Assembly: GCA_028703035.1 (NCBI GenBank)
Contig: JAQVNR010000003.1
Span: 1 to 36,514, forward strand
Direction of reading: 5' to 3'
DNA: 36,514 nucleotides
From: Bacilli bacterium
GTDB taxonomy: Bacteria > Bacillota_I > Bacilli_A > RF39 > UBA660
The position numbers and the translations under genes were made by a program. Shown here piece after piece: positions 27,402 to 36,373 of this stretch. How positions within the stretch are numbered: position 1 is the first letter of the stretch; each line of letters begins with the position of its first letter. Under the pieces are notes generated by a model. The model was not told where the DNA came from, did no database searches, and worked only from the letters and a program-made list of their open reading frames with translations.

Positions 27402-28376
27402 ATGGTAATAACTAAAACTCCTTTCAGAGTGAGTTTATGTGGTGGGGGAAGTGACCTACCGGCATTTTATGAAAAGCACGGGGGTTGTGTAATAAGTACA
27501 ACAATTAATAAATATATGTACATTACATCTCATCCAGCATTTAATAAAAATAATACAGTAGTAAAATATTCGAAAACAGAAAGTGTTGAAGATATAAATG
27601 AAATTGAACACTCAATTTTTAGAGAATGTTTAAAACAAGAAGGTTTAGAAGGATTAGAGTTAACCTCTATTGCTGATATACCTCAAGGAACAGGACTAGG
27701 ATCATCTAGCTCATTTACTGTTGGGTTAATTAAAAATCTAAAATGTCACAAAAGAGAATATATATCAGATGAAGAAGTAGCAGAAGCAGCTTGTGATATG
27801 GAAATCAACAAATTAGGAAATCCAATTGGTAAACAAGACCAATATGCGGCTGCATTTGGTGGTTTAAACTATTACCAATTCAATAAAGATGGATCAGTTT
27901 TTGTAGAACCAGTTTTAATGTCTCATGATTCATATAAACAACTAGAAAAAAATTTAATTATGCTTTATGTTGGCGGAGAACATAGTGCTTCAGAAATTTT
28001 AAAAGAACAATCAAAAAATGTAAAAAGTGGAGATAAAGAAGCAGGTCAAAAAAGAATAGTAGAATTAACTCATGAATTAAAATACGAGTTAGAACACGAT
28101 AATATTGATTTTGTAGGAAAAGCTTTACATGAAAATTGGTTGATTAAGAAAACATTAGCTAGCGGGATAAGTAATCCAAAGTTTGATGAATGGTATGATA
28201 AAGCTATAAAAAATGGTGCCACTGGCGGGAAAATTTTAGGGGCTGGCGGTAGTGGATTTTTCTTGTTTTATGTACCAGAAGAAAAACAAGATACATTTAG
28301 AAAAGAAATGAATGAATTACCAGAAATGGAATTTAAATTTGATCATCAAGGAACAACAGCAATATTCGTAAATTAA
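27402..28376 (+). CDS. hddA: D-glycero-D-manno-heptose 7-phosphate kinase (GHMP family)
   Basis: This GHMP kinase phosphorylates heptose 7-phosphate at C1. The start VITKTPFRVSLCGGGSDLPAFYEKHGG matches the HddA/FKP-like subgroup, with the ATP loop IPQGTGLGSSSSFTVGL, GNPIGKQDQYAAAFGGLN, and the C-terminal GGKILGAGGSGFFLF. At 324 residues it is a normal length. The gmhA, hddC and gmhB functions encoded just downstream complete the pathway, which strengthens the assignment beyond the generic family. Confidence 0.87.
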   Translation: MVITKTPFRVSLCGGGSDLPAFYEKHGGCVISTTINKYMYITSHPAFNKNNTVVKYSKTESVEDINEIEHSIFRECLKQEGLEGLELTSIADIPQGTGLGSSSSFTVGLIKNLKCHKREYISDEEVAEAACDMEINKLGNPIGKQDQYAAAFGGLNYYQFNKDGSVFVEPVLMSHDSYKQLEKNLIMLYVGGEHSASEILKEQSKNVKSGDKEAGQKRIVELTHELKYELEHDNIDFVGKALHENWLIKKTLASGISNPKFDEWYDKAIKNGATGGKILGAGGSGFFLFYVPEEKQDTFRKEMNELPEMEFKFDHQGTTAIFVN

Positions 28377-28386
28377 GGAGGAAGAT

Positions 28387-29325
28387 ATGAAAATATTAGT
28401 AACAGGTGGAGCAGGTTTTATTGGAACCCATTTAGTAGAAAGATTATTAAAAGAAAATCATAAAGTTATTTCTGTTGATAATTTCACTTTAGGAAAACAA
28501 GAAAATGTTGATAAATTTAATAACAATAGTAATTTTAAATTTTATAATATTGATATTGATAATACAGAATTATTTTGTGAAACTCTAAAAAGTGAAGAAA
28601 TTGATTATATTTATCATTTAGCAGCAAATTCAGATATACAAAAAGGTGGGAAAAATCCATTAGTAGATTACAATGATACTTTTATGACAACTTTTAGTGT
28701 ACTTGAGTTAATGAGAAGAAAAAATATTAAGAATTTATTCTTTTCTTCTACATCGGCAATATATGGAGATGAAAACGGTGAAAATGTTCATGAGGATCTA
28801 GGTGCTTTATTACCTATTTCTTATTATGGTGGAGCTAAATTTGCTAGTGAAAACTTTATTTCTTCATATGCTTTTATGAATGATTTAAATGTGGTAACAT
28901 TTAGATTTCCAAATGTTATTGGTCCTAATTTAACACATGGAGTAATATTTGATTTTGTTAAAAAATTAAAAAATAATCCTAATGAATTAGAAATATTAGG
29001 AGATGGGACACAAACTAAACCATACATTTATGTACTAGATTTAGTAGATTGTATTATGCAAATGACTGAAAAGATGAAACCTGGTGTTGTTATATATAAT
29101 GTTGGAGTAGAAACAGCTACTACTGTAACTGAAATTGCGGATATTGTATGCGAAGTATTAGGTTACAAAAATGTTAAATATAACTATACTGGTGGATCTG
29201 GTGGTTGGAAAGGTGATGTTCCTAAATTTCAATATGATTTAACTAAAATTCATAATGCAGGGTGGAGAGCAAAATATACATCAAATGAAGCAGTTAGAAA
29301 AACTGCTGAATTAATAGAGGATTAA
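28387..29325 (+). CDS. NAD-dependent sugar-nucleotide epimerase/dehydratase (extended SDR)
   Basis: The 312-residue extended SDR has the Rossmann GGAGFIGTHLVE, the HLAANSD motif, and the catalytic YYGGAK (Tyr-x-x-x-Lys). Substrate is inferred: lying between heptose genes, it may act on GDP-heptose (epimerase or dehydratase giving a modified or 6-deoxyheptose), but UDP-glucose-type epimerases look alike. AGGAGGAAG before the ATG; three bases separate it from the next gene. Confidence 0.85.
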   Translation: MKILVTGGAGFIGTHLVERLLKENHKVISVDNFTLGKQENVDKFNNNSNFKFYNIDIDNTELFCETLKSEEIDYIYHLAANSDIQKGGKNPLVDYNDTFMTTFSVLELMRRKNIKNLFFSSTSAIYGDENGENVHEDLGALLPISYYGGAKFASENFISSYAFMNDLNVVTFRFPNVIGPNLTHGVIFDFVKKLKNNPNELEILGDGTQTKPYIYVLDLVDCIMQMTEKMKPGVVIYNVGVETATTVTEIADIVCEVLGYKNVKYNYTGGSGGWKGDVPKFQYDLTKIHNAGWRAKYTSNEAVRKTAELIED

Positions 29326-29327
29326 TA

Positions 29328-30662
29328 ATGAAGGCAGTTATTCAAGCTGGTGGAAAAGGTACCAGAATTAGTTCAATTACTGGTGATACAATTCCTAAAC
29401 CAATGTTGGAAATTTCTGGTTTCCCTATTTTATATCATCAAATTATCAATTTAAAAAGATCAGGTATTACCGACATCCATTTAATTATTGGTCATTTAGG
29501 TGAAGTAATAAAAGATTATTTTAAAGATGGCAAACAATTAGGAATTAATATTACTTATTTTGAAGAAAATCCAGAAAAACCATTAGGAACAGCTGGAGCT
29601 TTGTATCATATGAAAGAAGATCTAAAAGAAGACTTTATATTTTTATTAGCTGATGTATTTATTGATATTGATTTCAAGAAAATGATTCAATTTCATCAAG
29701 ATAAAAAATCTTCAGCCACTTTACTAACTCATCCAAATTCACATCCTTTTGATAGTGATTTAGTTGTAGCTGATGAAAAAAACAAGGTAAATAAATTTGA
29801 TTATAAAACTAATGACCGTACCACTTATGATTATACTAATCTAGTAAATGCTGGAATTATGATATTTTCATCAGAAGCTTTAGATACATTAACTGAAAAT
29901 AAAAAATATAGTTATGAAAAAGACATAATTGTCCCATTAATAAGCCAAGGAAAAGTATTTTCTTATAAATCAACAGAATATGCTAAAGATATGGGAACGC
30001 CAGAAAGATATGAAGGAGTACAAAAAGATTATGATAGAAATGTTGTAAACGGAAGGAATTTACAAAACAAGCAAAAATGTATCTTTTTAGATAGAGACGG
30101 TACTATAAATAAACATATTCCATTTCTTTCAAATAAAAACGAATTTGAATTAATTCCAGGATCAGCTGAAGCGATTCGTAAAATAAATAATTCAGAATAT
30201 TTATGTATAGTAGTAACTAATCAACCAATTATAGCTCGTGGTGAATCTACTGTTGAAAACTTAGAAGATATCCACAAAAGAATGGATACACTATTAGGAA
30301 AAGATGGAGCATTTATCGATGGATTATATTACTGTCCTCATCATCCTCACAAAGGATATGAAGGCGAAATACCAGAATTAAAAATAGAATGTGAGTGTCG
30401 TAAGCCAAATATAGGCATGATAATAAATGCAGTAAAAGATTATAATATAGATTTAACTGAATCGATATTAATAGGAGACACTACTTTAGATATAGAATGT
30501 GCAAATAGAGCTGGAATAAAATCAATTTTAGTAAAAACTGGTGAAGGTGGTTTAGATGGCAAATTTGATTCACAACCAGATTACATAGCTGATAATTTAT
30601 TAGAAGCTGTAAATATAGTTTTAGAAAAGGAGAAAAAACATGGATTTCAAAAAAGCAATTAA
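29328..30662 (+). CDS. Fused heptose-1-phosphate guanylyltransferase and heptose bisphosphatase (HddC-GmhB)
   Basis: Two enzymes are joined in one 444-residue protein. Residues 1-230 form a nucleotidyltransferase (QAGGKGTRISSITGDTIPKPMLEI; LADVFIDIDF) that should make GDP-heptose. Residues about 245-440 form a HAD phosphatase of the GmhB group (CIFLDRDGTINKHIP, TNQPIIARGE, CPHHPHKGY...CECRKP zinc loop, IGDTTLDIECANRAG), which removes the 7-phosphate. The two steps flank each other in the pathway (kinase, phosphatase, nucleotidyltransferase), so fusion may channel the intermediate. GDP versus ADP specificity is inferred from HddA association. The 3' end overlaps gmhA by 23 bases. Confidence 0.87.
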   Translation: MKAVIQAGGKGTRISSITGDTIPKPMLEISGFPILYHQIINLKRSGITDIHLIIGHLGEVIKDYFKDGKQLGINITYFEENPEKPLGTAGALYHMKEDLKEDFIFLLADVFIDIDFKKMIQFHQDKKSSATLLTHPNSHPFDSDLVVADEKNKVNKFDYKTNDRTTYDYTNLVNAGIMIFSSEALDTLTENKKYSYEKDIIVPLISQGKVFSYKSTEYAKDMGTPERYEGVQKDYDRNVVNGRNLQNKQKCIFLDRDGTINKHIPFLSNKNEFELIPGSAEAIRKINNSEYLCIVVTNQPIIARGESTVENLEDIHKRMDTLLGKDGAFIDGLYYCPHHPHKGYEGEIPELKIECECRKPNIGMIINAVKDYNIDLTESILIGDTTLDIECANRAGIKSILVKTGEGGLDGKFDSQPDYIADNLLEAVNIVLEKEKKHGFQKSN

Positions 30663-31248
30663 GGAATATTATGAAAGAGAAATAAGAGTAATTAATAATC
30701 TAAATTTAGATGAATTAAACGAAGCTATGAACGCTATTTATACAACATATAAAAATAATGGAACAATTTATGTATGCGGTAATGGTGGATCAGCTTCTAC
30801 TGCATCACACATGCAAAATGATTTTAATAAAGGCATAAGTGAATACACTGACTTAAAATTCAATTTTTACTGTCTAAATGATAATGTATCAACTATGATG
30901 GCAGTAGCAAATGATATAGGATATGATGAAGTATTTAGATTTCCTTTATTGAATAAAATAACTGAGAATGATTTATTAATAGGAATATCTGGGTCAGGAA
31001 ATTCTAAAAATGTATTAAATGCTGCAGAATATGCAAAAGAAGTAGGGGCAAAAGTTTTAGGGATGACTGGTTACACAGGCGGCAAATTAAGAGAAATGGC
31101 TGACTATATAATGCATGTAGATGAAATGGATATGCAAATAGCAGAAGATATTCATATGACATTTGATCACATGATGATGAAAATATTTTATAATTTTTTA
31201 ACTAAAGGTGAAATTACAGGGAATAATATTGCAGATGTTCATTGTTAA
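30640..31248 (+). CDS. gmhA: Sedoheptulose 7-phosphate isomerase (SIS family)
   Basis: It converts sedoheptulose 7-phosphate to D-glycero-D-manno-heptose 7-phosphate, the first step of heptose synthesis. Marks are the SIS fold phrase VCGNGGSASTASHMQNDF, ISGSGNSKNVLNAAEYAKEVGAKVLGMTGYTGG and the C-terminal DIHMTFDHMMM helix. The start ATG overlaps the preceding gene by 23 bases, after AAAAGGAG. At 202 residues it is a normal length. Confidence 0.9.
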   Translation: MDFKKAIKEYYEREIRVINNLNLDELNEAMNAIYTTYKNNGTIYVCGNGGSASTASHMQNDFNKGISEYTDLKFNFYCLNDNVSTMMAVANDIGYDEVFRFPLLNKITENDLLIGISGSGNSKNVLNAAEYAKEVGAKVLGMTGYTGGKLREMADYIMHVDEMDMQIAEDIHMTFDHMMMKIFYNFLTKGEITGNNIADVHC

Positions 31249-31260
31249 AAAAAATTTTAT

Positions 31261-31318
31261 AAAAAAAGATATTATATGACTTTAATAAACATGATATGAT
31301 TAATATCTTTTTTTTATT
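31261..31318 (+). terminator. Terminator after the heptose operon
   Basis: AAAAAAAGATATTA (31261-31274) pairs with TAATATCTTTTTTT (31301-31314), followed by further T's; the 26-base loop is long. Confidence 0.6.
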
Positions 31319-31330
31319 TTATAACTAAAC

Positions 31331-31358
31331 ATAACATATAATTAAAATTATATGTTAT
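31331..31358. promoter_or_regulatory. Perfect 28-bp palindrome before the DUF6056 gene
   Basis: ATAACATATAATT (31331-31343), AA, AATTATATGTTAT (31346-31358). It lies between a terminator and the next ATG (31395). It may be an operator or leader hairpin. Confidence 0.5.
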
Positions 31359-31394
31359 TATTAATATAGTGAAATTATTAGTTAGGAAATTTAT

Positions 31395-32966
31395 ATGAAA
31401 AAGAAGTGCAATGTAAAAAAAATAAAACAATTTATAAAGAACAATAAAATATATATAATATTATTTTTGTTTATATATTGTATAAGTTGTTGTTTACCTC
31501 TCACAGGAGATGATTGGGGCAATTATCAAAATATAAGTTTATATGATTCTTTTAGGAGAGCTTATTTAGGTTATATGAGCCATGAAAGTAGATGGGTTAG
31601 TAGAGTTTTAATTACTCAACTTGTCTATCATAAATGGCTATGGAATATTTTAAATGCGTTTTGTTTTACTTCTATTTTTTGGTCAATTATAAAATTATTT
31701 GATTTACAAAATAAATTTTCCAAGATGTTATTTGCAATAAGTATGGTAATCATCCCTTGCGCAATGTTTGCTCAGGTATATGCTTGGGTAGTAGGCAGCA
31801 TCACATATTTGTTCCCGGTAGCCATTATACTTTTATATATGACATATTTATTTAAATTAGGAAAAATTATTACGAGAAAGAATTTATTATTTATAATTTT
31901 AACCAATTTTTTAACTTCATTTTTTGTGGATCACATGGCAGTTGTTCTTTTTTTCATAAATTTGATTTATTTTGTTTTCTTAAAAATTAATAAAGAAAAA
32001 ATTACTGTTTATAATTATATTGTAATTTTGGTGTCAATATTATCTATAACAGGAGTTTTGTTTGCTCCTGGCAATTTAAATAGACTTGCAACCAATTCAG
32101 AATTTGAGTCATTATCAATCATAGGAAAAATCTTATTTAATATTCCAAATTTAATTAATTATACTTTTTATGCAAATTTAGTTTTATTATTTTTAATGAC
32201 TATTCCAATAAATTATTTCTTTATAAATATTTTAAAAAGAAATTATGGAATAAAATATATATTAACGACTGTATTTAATATTATACCTATCTATACAATA
32301 ATAAAGCTAAGTTATCAATATAATATATTTTCTAATTTAGAAAGTGCTATTTCTTTTGATTTTTATTTTGAAGAGGCTAATTTTATATTAAATCACAATA
32401 TAGGATATATATTTTACATAATATTTGCACTTACATATTTTATATCTTTATTATATATAATAAAAGATAAGAAGAAAAAAAATAACTACATAATATTATT
32501 ATTAATAGGGTTATCTGCTAATGGAGCTATGCTTATTAGCCCCATTTGGGGATATAGAACTGCTTTTTTCACAACTATTATATTATATGGTTTAACTATC
32601 GCCATTATAAATCATATAATGAATGAGTTAAAATATTGTGGAAAAGATTTAAATTTAATTTTAAAAGTTATTCTAATATCGTTAATTTTATTTTACTCAG
32701 CCTGTTTTGTCCTTATAGCAAGATTCGATCAAAATAGAATTTCTAATATTAGTTTACAATATAAATCGAAAAATGTCAGTCCTAACAATATCTATCTAAA
32801 AATATTGCCACTGAAAATTGTTCATAATTATAATATGTATTGGGAATTTCATCAAGAAACATATAAAGATTATTTATTTCATGCTGGAATTATAAATGAT
32901 GTGAACATTAATATAAATATATTACCATTACAAAGTATAAAGGGGATTTATATGTATGAAGAATAA
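31395..32966 (+). CDS. DUF6056-type polytopic membrane protein, possible GT-C glycosyltransferase
   Basis: This 523-residue protein has about 12 membrane helices. Immediately after the first helix comes CCLPLTGDDWGNYQNI, an Asp-Asp in the first outside loop, as in GT-C enzymes that use polyprenyl-linked sugars; WVSRVLITQLVYHKW follows. It resembles the DUF6056 family of glycan loci. It is probably involved in decorating the exported polymer. It overlaps the acyltransferase gene by 11 bases. Specific function unknown. Confidence 0.7.
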   Translation: MKKKCNVKKIKQFIKNNKIYIILFLFIYCISCCLPLTGDDWGNYQNISLYDSFRRAYLGYMSHESRWVSRVLITQLVYHKWLWNILNAFCFTSIFWSIIKLFDLQNKFSKMLFAISMVIIPCAMFAQVYAWVVGSITYLFPVAIILLYMTYLFKLGKIITRKNLLFIILTNFLTSFFVDHMAVVLFFINLIYFVFLKINKEKITVYNYIVILVSILSITGVLFAPGNLNRLATNSEFESLSIIGKILFNIPNLINYTFYANLVLLFLMTIPINYFFINILKRNYGIKYILTTVFNIIPIYTIIKLSYQYNIFSNLESAISFDFYFEEANFILNHNIGYIFYIIFALTYFISLLYIIKDKKKKNNYIILLLIGLSANGAMLISPIWGYRTAFFTTIILYGLTIAIINHIMNELKYCGKDLNLILKVILISLILFYSACFVLIARFDQNRISNISLQYKSKNVSPNNIYLKILPLKIVHNYNMYWEFHQETYKDYLFHAGIINDVNININILPLQSIKGIYMYEE

Positions 32967-34002
32967 TAGATTATTATATATAGATATTTTAAAAAGTATA
33001 GCAATATTATTTGTTATCATAATCCATACTACAAGCAACTATATGATGCAAGTATATGGAACTGGTTCATTCAAGATATTTTTAGCATTAAATACTGTTA
33101 TATCTATCGCTGTGCCTTTATTTTTTATGCTTTCTGGTGCTTCTCTTATAAGGAATAATTCTGATATTGACAAAAAAAATACTAAAAGAATAGTGAAAAG
33201 AGTTTATCAATTGTTCTTCTGGACATTTATTTATTTAACTTTTGAAAAATATTATTTTGGTAGCGAGATTAATATATTTAATAATTTAATTAAATCAATA
33301 TTTAAATATCAGGTCTCTCACTTATGGTTTATGTATCCTTTATTAGCCCTTTATATACTTACTCCCATCGTGTCAAAATTATATTATTCATTAAATGAAA
33401 AAAAAATTAATTATCTTCTAATATTTACATTTATAATACCGTTATTTATAAAGTGTTTTATACAATATTTTGATTTTGTTTCTATTCCTATATTTTCGGT
33501 AGGTTTTTCAGAATTCGGATATTTTATATTAGGTAAATATATATATGATAAAAAAGATTATCTTTTACAACGAACACAAAAAAAATTTTGGACTATTTTA
33601 ACCATTATAAGTATATCATTTGTTATAATCTATGCCAAGATTGATCATTACTACTTTGGTTTTTCGGATAAACCTTATTTTGATTATAGCAGATTTCCTG
33701 TAGCTTTATATTGTATATCGTTTTATACTTTATTTATGCTTTTAGAAGATAAATTTAATAAAATTTCTAAAAAAATTTTAAAAGTAGTAACAAATTTAGG
33801 ATCTAACACTGGAGGAATATATTATATCCATATGTTATATATATATATATTATCCAATCTATATGTTTTAGGCATTGGTTTTACCGCTAATAATGGAAAT
33901 ATAATATTTATGCTTTTAGGAGCTTTATTATATTTAGGATTATCATGGGGAACAATAGTTATTTTAAAAAGAATTCCTTATGTAAAAGAATTAATAAATT
34001 AG
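32956..34002 (+). CDS. Acyltransferase 3 family membrane protein (glycan O-acetylase type)
   Basis: The 348-residue protein has about ten membrane helices. The N-terminal LLYIDILKSIAILFVIIIHTTSNY holds the family Arg/His region (His24), with FFMLSGASLI and WFMYPLLALYILTPIV following. The PF01757 family transfers acyl groups from acyl-CoA to sugars (OatA, OafA, WecH). GGGGATT precedes the ATG. It probably O-acetylates the glycan made by this locus. Confidence 0.88.
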   Translation: MKNNRLLYIDILKSIAILFVIIIHTTSNYMMQVYGTGSFKIFLALNTVISIAVPLFFMLSGASLIRNNSDIDKKNTKRIVKRVYQLFFWTFIYLTFEKYYFGSEINIFNNLIKSIFKYQVSHLWFMYPLLALYILTPIVSKLYYSLNEKKINYLLIFTFIIPLFIKCFIQYFDFVSIPIFSVGFSEFGYFILGKYIYDKKDYLLQRTQKKFWTILTIISISFVIIYAKIDHYYFGFSDKPYFDYSRFPVALYCISFYTLFMLLEDKFNKISKKILKVVTNLGSNTGGIYYIHMLYIYILSNLYVLGIGFTANNGNIIFMLLGALLYLGLSWGTIVILKRIPYVKELIN

Positions 34003-34141
34003 AGCAATGGAAAATATTATGTAATTGTGTTAATAAATACTAGATTGATTTAATCAGACTATTAAATATCCTAAATCGTCAAAATAATTAACATTTATTA
34101 AATGAATTCTAATTTATTGTGATGAACTAATATATCAAAGA

Positions 34142-34873
34142 CTATAATTTATATTCATATCTCTTTGATAAGTTACATAAATCGTATAATTTCTTTTTTA
34201 TAATTTTATTCTGATCAAAGAATATCCATTCGTGTGTATAAAACACTATTAATGGATTCTTTTTTTTTAATGCATTTTCTACTTCATAGTTATCTACAAT
34301 ATCAATATTTTCTAATCTAAAATCACTTTTAACAAAATTTATATTTGTATTATTGTCAAAATAGTAATTTAGAGTGTTTAATAAATAACTTTCTTTATTT
34401 GATAGATAGTAATTTTTAGAAATGTTTTTTTCTGATGTTAACAAAATTTTTATTGGATATTTACTTTTTTGTATTTTATTAATGAGGTATAAATCACCAT
34501 AAAAGTTATGAAGACGAATAATTTTAGTTAAATTTTTTTTACTACTTATTCTTTCTAGTTGTTTCGTAGTATTAATATAATCTTCTATAATAATTTTTTT
34601 ACAGTTTCCATCTATTGAATGAAATCCTAATTTTAACCATTTGGAATTTTTTTTAAATTCTTTTTTATATTTATTAGTTAACATACTTAAATTGAAACTA
34701 TTGTCCATATTTTGATAAAAACAATATAAAGAAAAATGAGCATTGAATTTATTATGTAATAATCTTAAAAAATCAATTGTGTCATTTTGGAATATTGATG
34801 TACAATTTTCTTTATATAAATTTTCAAAGATATTAATTGTATCATCTATAGAGATATGAATATTTTTTTTCAT
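34142..34873 (-). CDS. NodB/polysaccharide-deacetylase-like protein
   Basis: The 243-residue protein has no signal peptide. The start IHISIDDT holds the metal Asp pair (Asp10, Asp11) of CE4-type deacetylases, with GFHSIDG (His85), IIRLHNFYG (about 119-126) in place of the RxPY motif, and FYTHEWIF near the C-terminus as the last His motif. It lacks the full HxxxH of canonical CE4 members, so metal binding would be unusual. The ATG overlaps the radical SAM gene stop by four bases (TGA/ATG), so the two are one unit. It is intracellular and may act on a nucleotide-sugar or lipid-linked sugar. Confidence 0.6.
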   Translation of the reverse strand: MKKNIHISIDDTINIFENLYKENCTSIFQNDTIDFLRLLHNKFNAHFSLYCFYQNMDNSFNLSMLTNKYKKEFKKNSKWLKLGFHSIDGNCKKIIIEDYINTTKQLERISSKKNLTKIIRLHNFYGDLYLINKIQKSKYPIKILLTSEKNISKNYYLSNKESYLLNTLNYYFDNNTNINFVKSDFRLENIDIVDNYEVENALKKKNPLIVFYTHEWIFFDQNKIIKKKLYDLCNLSKRYEYKL

Positions 34874-36306
34874 TTAGATATTAACTCCGTAATCAGAATG
34901 GTTTTATCATTAGTTTTCTTTTTTATTAATTCTTTATGTTTTAAATAATCAACATATTCTGTGATCATAATGCTATCCACATGAGGCCAAGTATCGTTCT
35001 TATCCAAGATAATGTCTTTATTTTGTTTTATTTTTTTATATAAATATCTATAGTGGTGTTTAAATTTATTTGTAATACTATCTAATCCATAATTTGAATC
35101 TAATACATACAAATATTTCACTTTAATTTGAGTATTACTTAATAATTCGCATAGCCATTTAGAAAACTTATCATCATTATATATTGCAATAGTTTTAATA
35201 TTTTGTTGCAATAAATTTTCTTCTATTTTTTTACTTAAATTATCACATTCTGAAATATCAAAATCGTTATTTTCTTCGATAGATCTTAATGTATTTATTA
35301 ACAATTTTTTATCATCGCTATATTCTTTATTAGATTCAATTAATTTACTTGAATAAAATTCTTTCATTTCTTTTTGTAACCAATTTTCTCTTTCCCTCAT
35401 ATTTTCATAAGTAGGAGTATTTAGCTCTGGAATTACGCCAAAAGTAAGCAAAAAATGTGCCGCAAAACAATGACCAAAAGGGCAATTATTACCTATAGCA
35501 TATGTATGGATAGGTTCATTAATATCTTCAAAGATATTACCTATTTTTGGACCGCCTCCATTACAAATGGATATATCGCCATTTAATAAATATAGGTTTA
35601 ACACCCAATCTCCGCCATAGCAAAATTCACACCTTTTTTTCATCCATTCCTTTGTTTGAAAATTTATTAAATTTGAATCGAAAGACTGCCAAATTTTTAG
35701 GTGTTCTTTTTCATCTAATTTAGTTAATCTTGGAAAATTATCAACAGTTGTGTTTCTAGATTCAATCACATGCGGTAAAAAATTTAAGTTTTCTAATGAA
35801 TCTTTTTTTATATCATCTATAAATGGAATACTTTCATCGTTAACAGTGAGCTCAACTGTGAAAGAAATATTAGAATTTTGAATTTTTTTAATATTATCAA
35901 AAAAATTTTTAGTTAAATTCAATTTTTTTAATTCTAAAAAATGATAAGAAAATTTAATAAATAATTTACTTTTTTGTTTAATTGTAAACTTACATAATTC
36001 TTCAATCTTATTAGTTATTAAACCATTTGTCACAATAGCGACATAGTGGCCATTATTTAACAATCTCTTGACTAAATCAATTAGATAAGGCGCTAATAAA
36101 GTTTCGCCTTCTGCGCATAAATTTATTAAACATGTGCCTCCTAAGCGTTCTTTTGTTAACGCTTTTTGTATATGAGCGTTATCATATTTTAATTTTTCAA
36201 TTTTTCCATTAAAAACATTATTTTGACCTACATAGCAATAATGACATTTAAAGTTACATACTTTTACAGGAACCACACAATTAATAACACGTTTTATTTT
36301 ATCCAT
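34870..36306 (-). CDS. Radical SAM protein with extra C-terminal cysteine cluster
   Basis: This 478-residue protein has the 4Fe-4S/SAM motif CNFKCHYC (Cys17, 21, 24), the CAEGETLL strand (63-71) for SAM binding and IVTNGLIT. A downstream set of cysteines (226, 229, 248, 275, 280: KRCEFCYGGD, ISICNGGG, CPFGHC) resembles a SPASM/twitch auxiliary cluster domain. Residues 330-478 add a Rossmann-like part (KTIAIYNDDKFSKWLCELL...KYLYVLDS...DSIMITEYV). It is partnered with a NodB-like deacetylase. A radical reaction on a sugar or small molecule is plausible, since glycan and heptose genes adjoin, but the substrate is unknown. Confidence 0.8.
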   Translation of the reverse strand: MDKIKRVINCVVPVKVCNFKCHYCYVGQNNVFNGKIEKLKYDNAHIQKALTKERLGGTCLINLCAEGETLLAPYLIDLVKRLLNNGHYVAIVTNGLITNKIEELCKFTIKQKSKLFIKFSYHFLELKKLNLTKNFFDNIKKIQNSNISFTVELTVNDESIPFIDDIKKDSLENLNFLPHVIESRNTTVDNFPRLTKLDEKEHLKIWQSFDSNLINFQTKEWMKKRCEFCYGGDWVLNLYLLNGDISICNGGGPKIGNIFEDINEPIHTYAIGNNCPFGHCFAAHFLLTFGVIPELNTPTYENMRERENWLQKEMKEFYSSKLIESNKEYSDDKKLLINTLRSIEENNDFDISECDNLSKKIEENLLQQNIKTIAIYNDDKFSKWLCELLSNTQIKVKYLYVLDSNYGLDSITNKFKHHYRYLYKKIKQNKDIILDKNDTWPHVDSIMITEYVDYLKHKELIKKKTNDKTILITELISK

Positions 36307-36373
36307 TAATATTACCTCTAATATAAGTTTAACACAAATTTTTAATATGTTTTTAAATTTTTCATTTTTGTTG

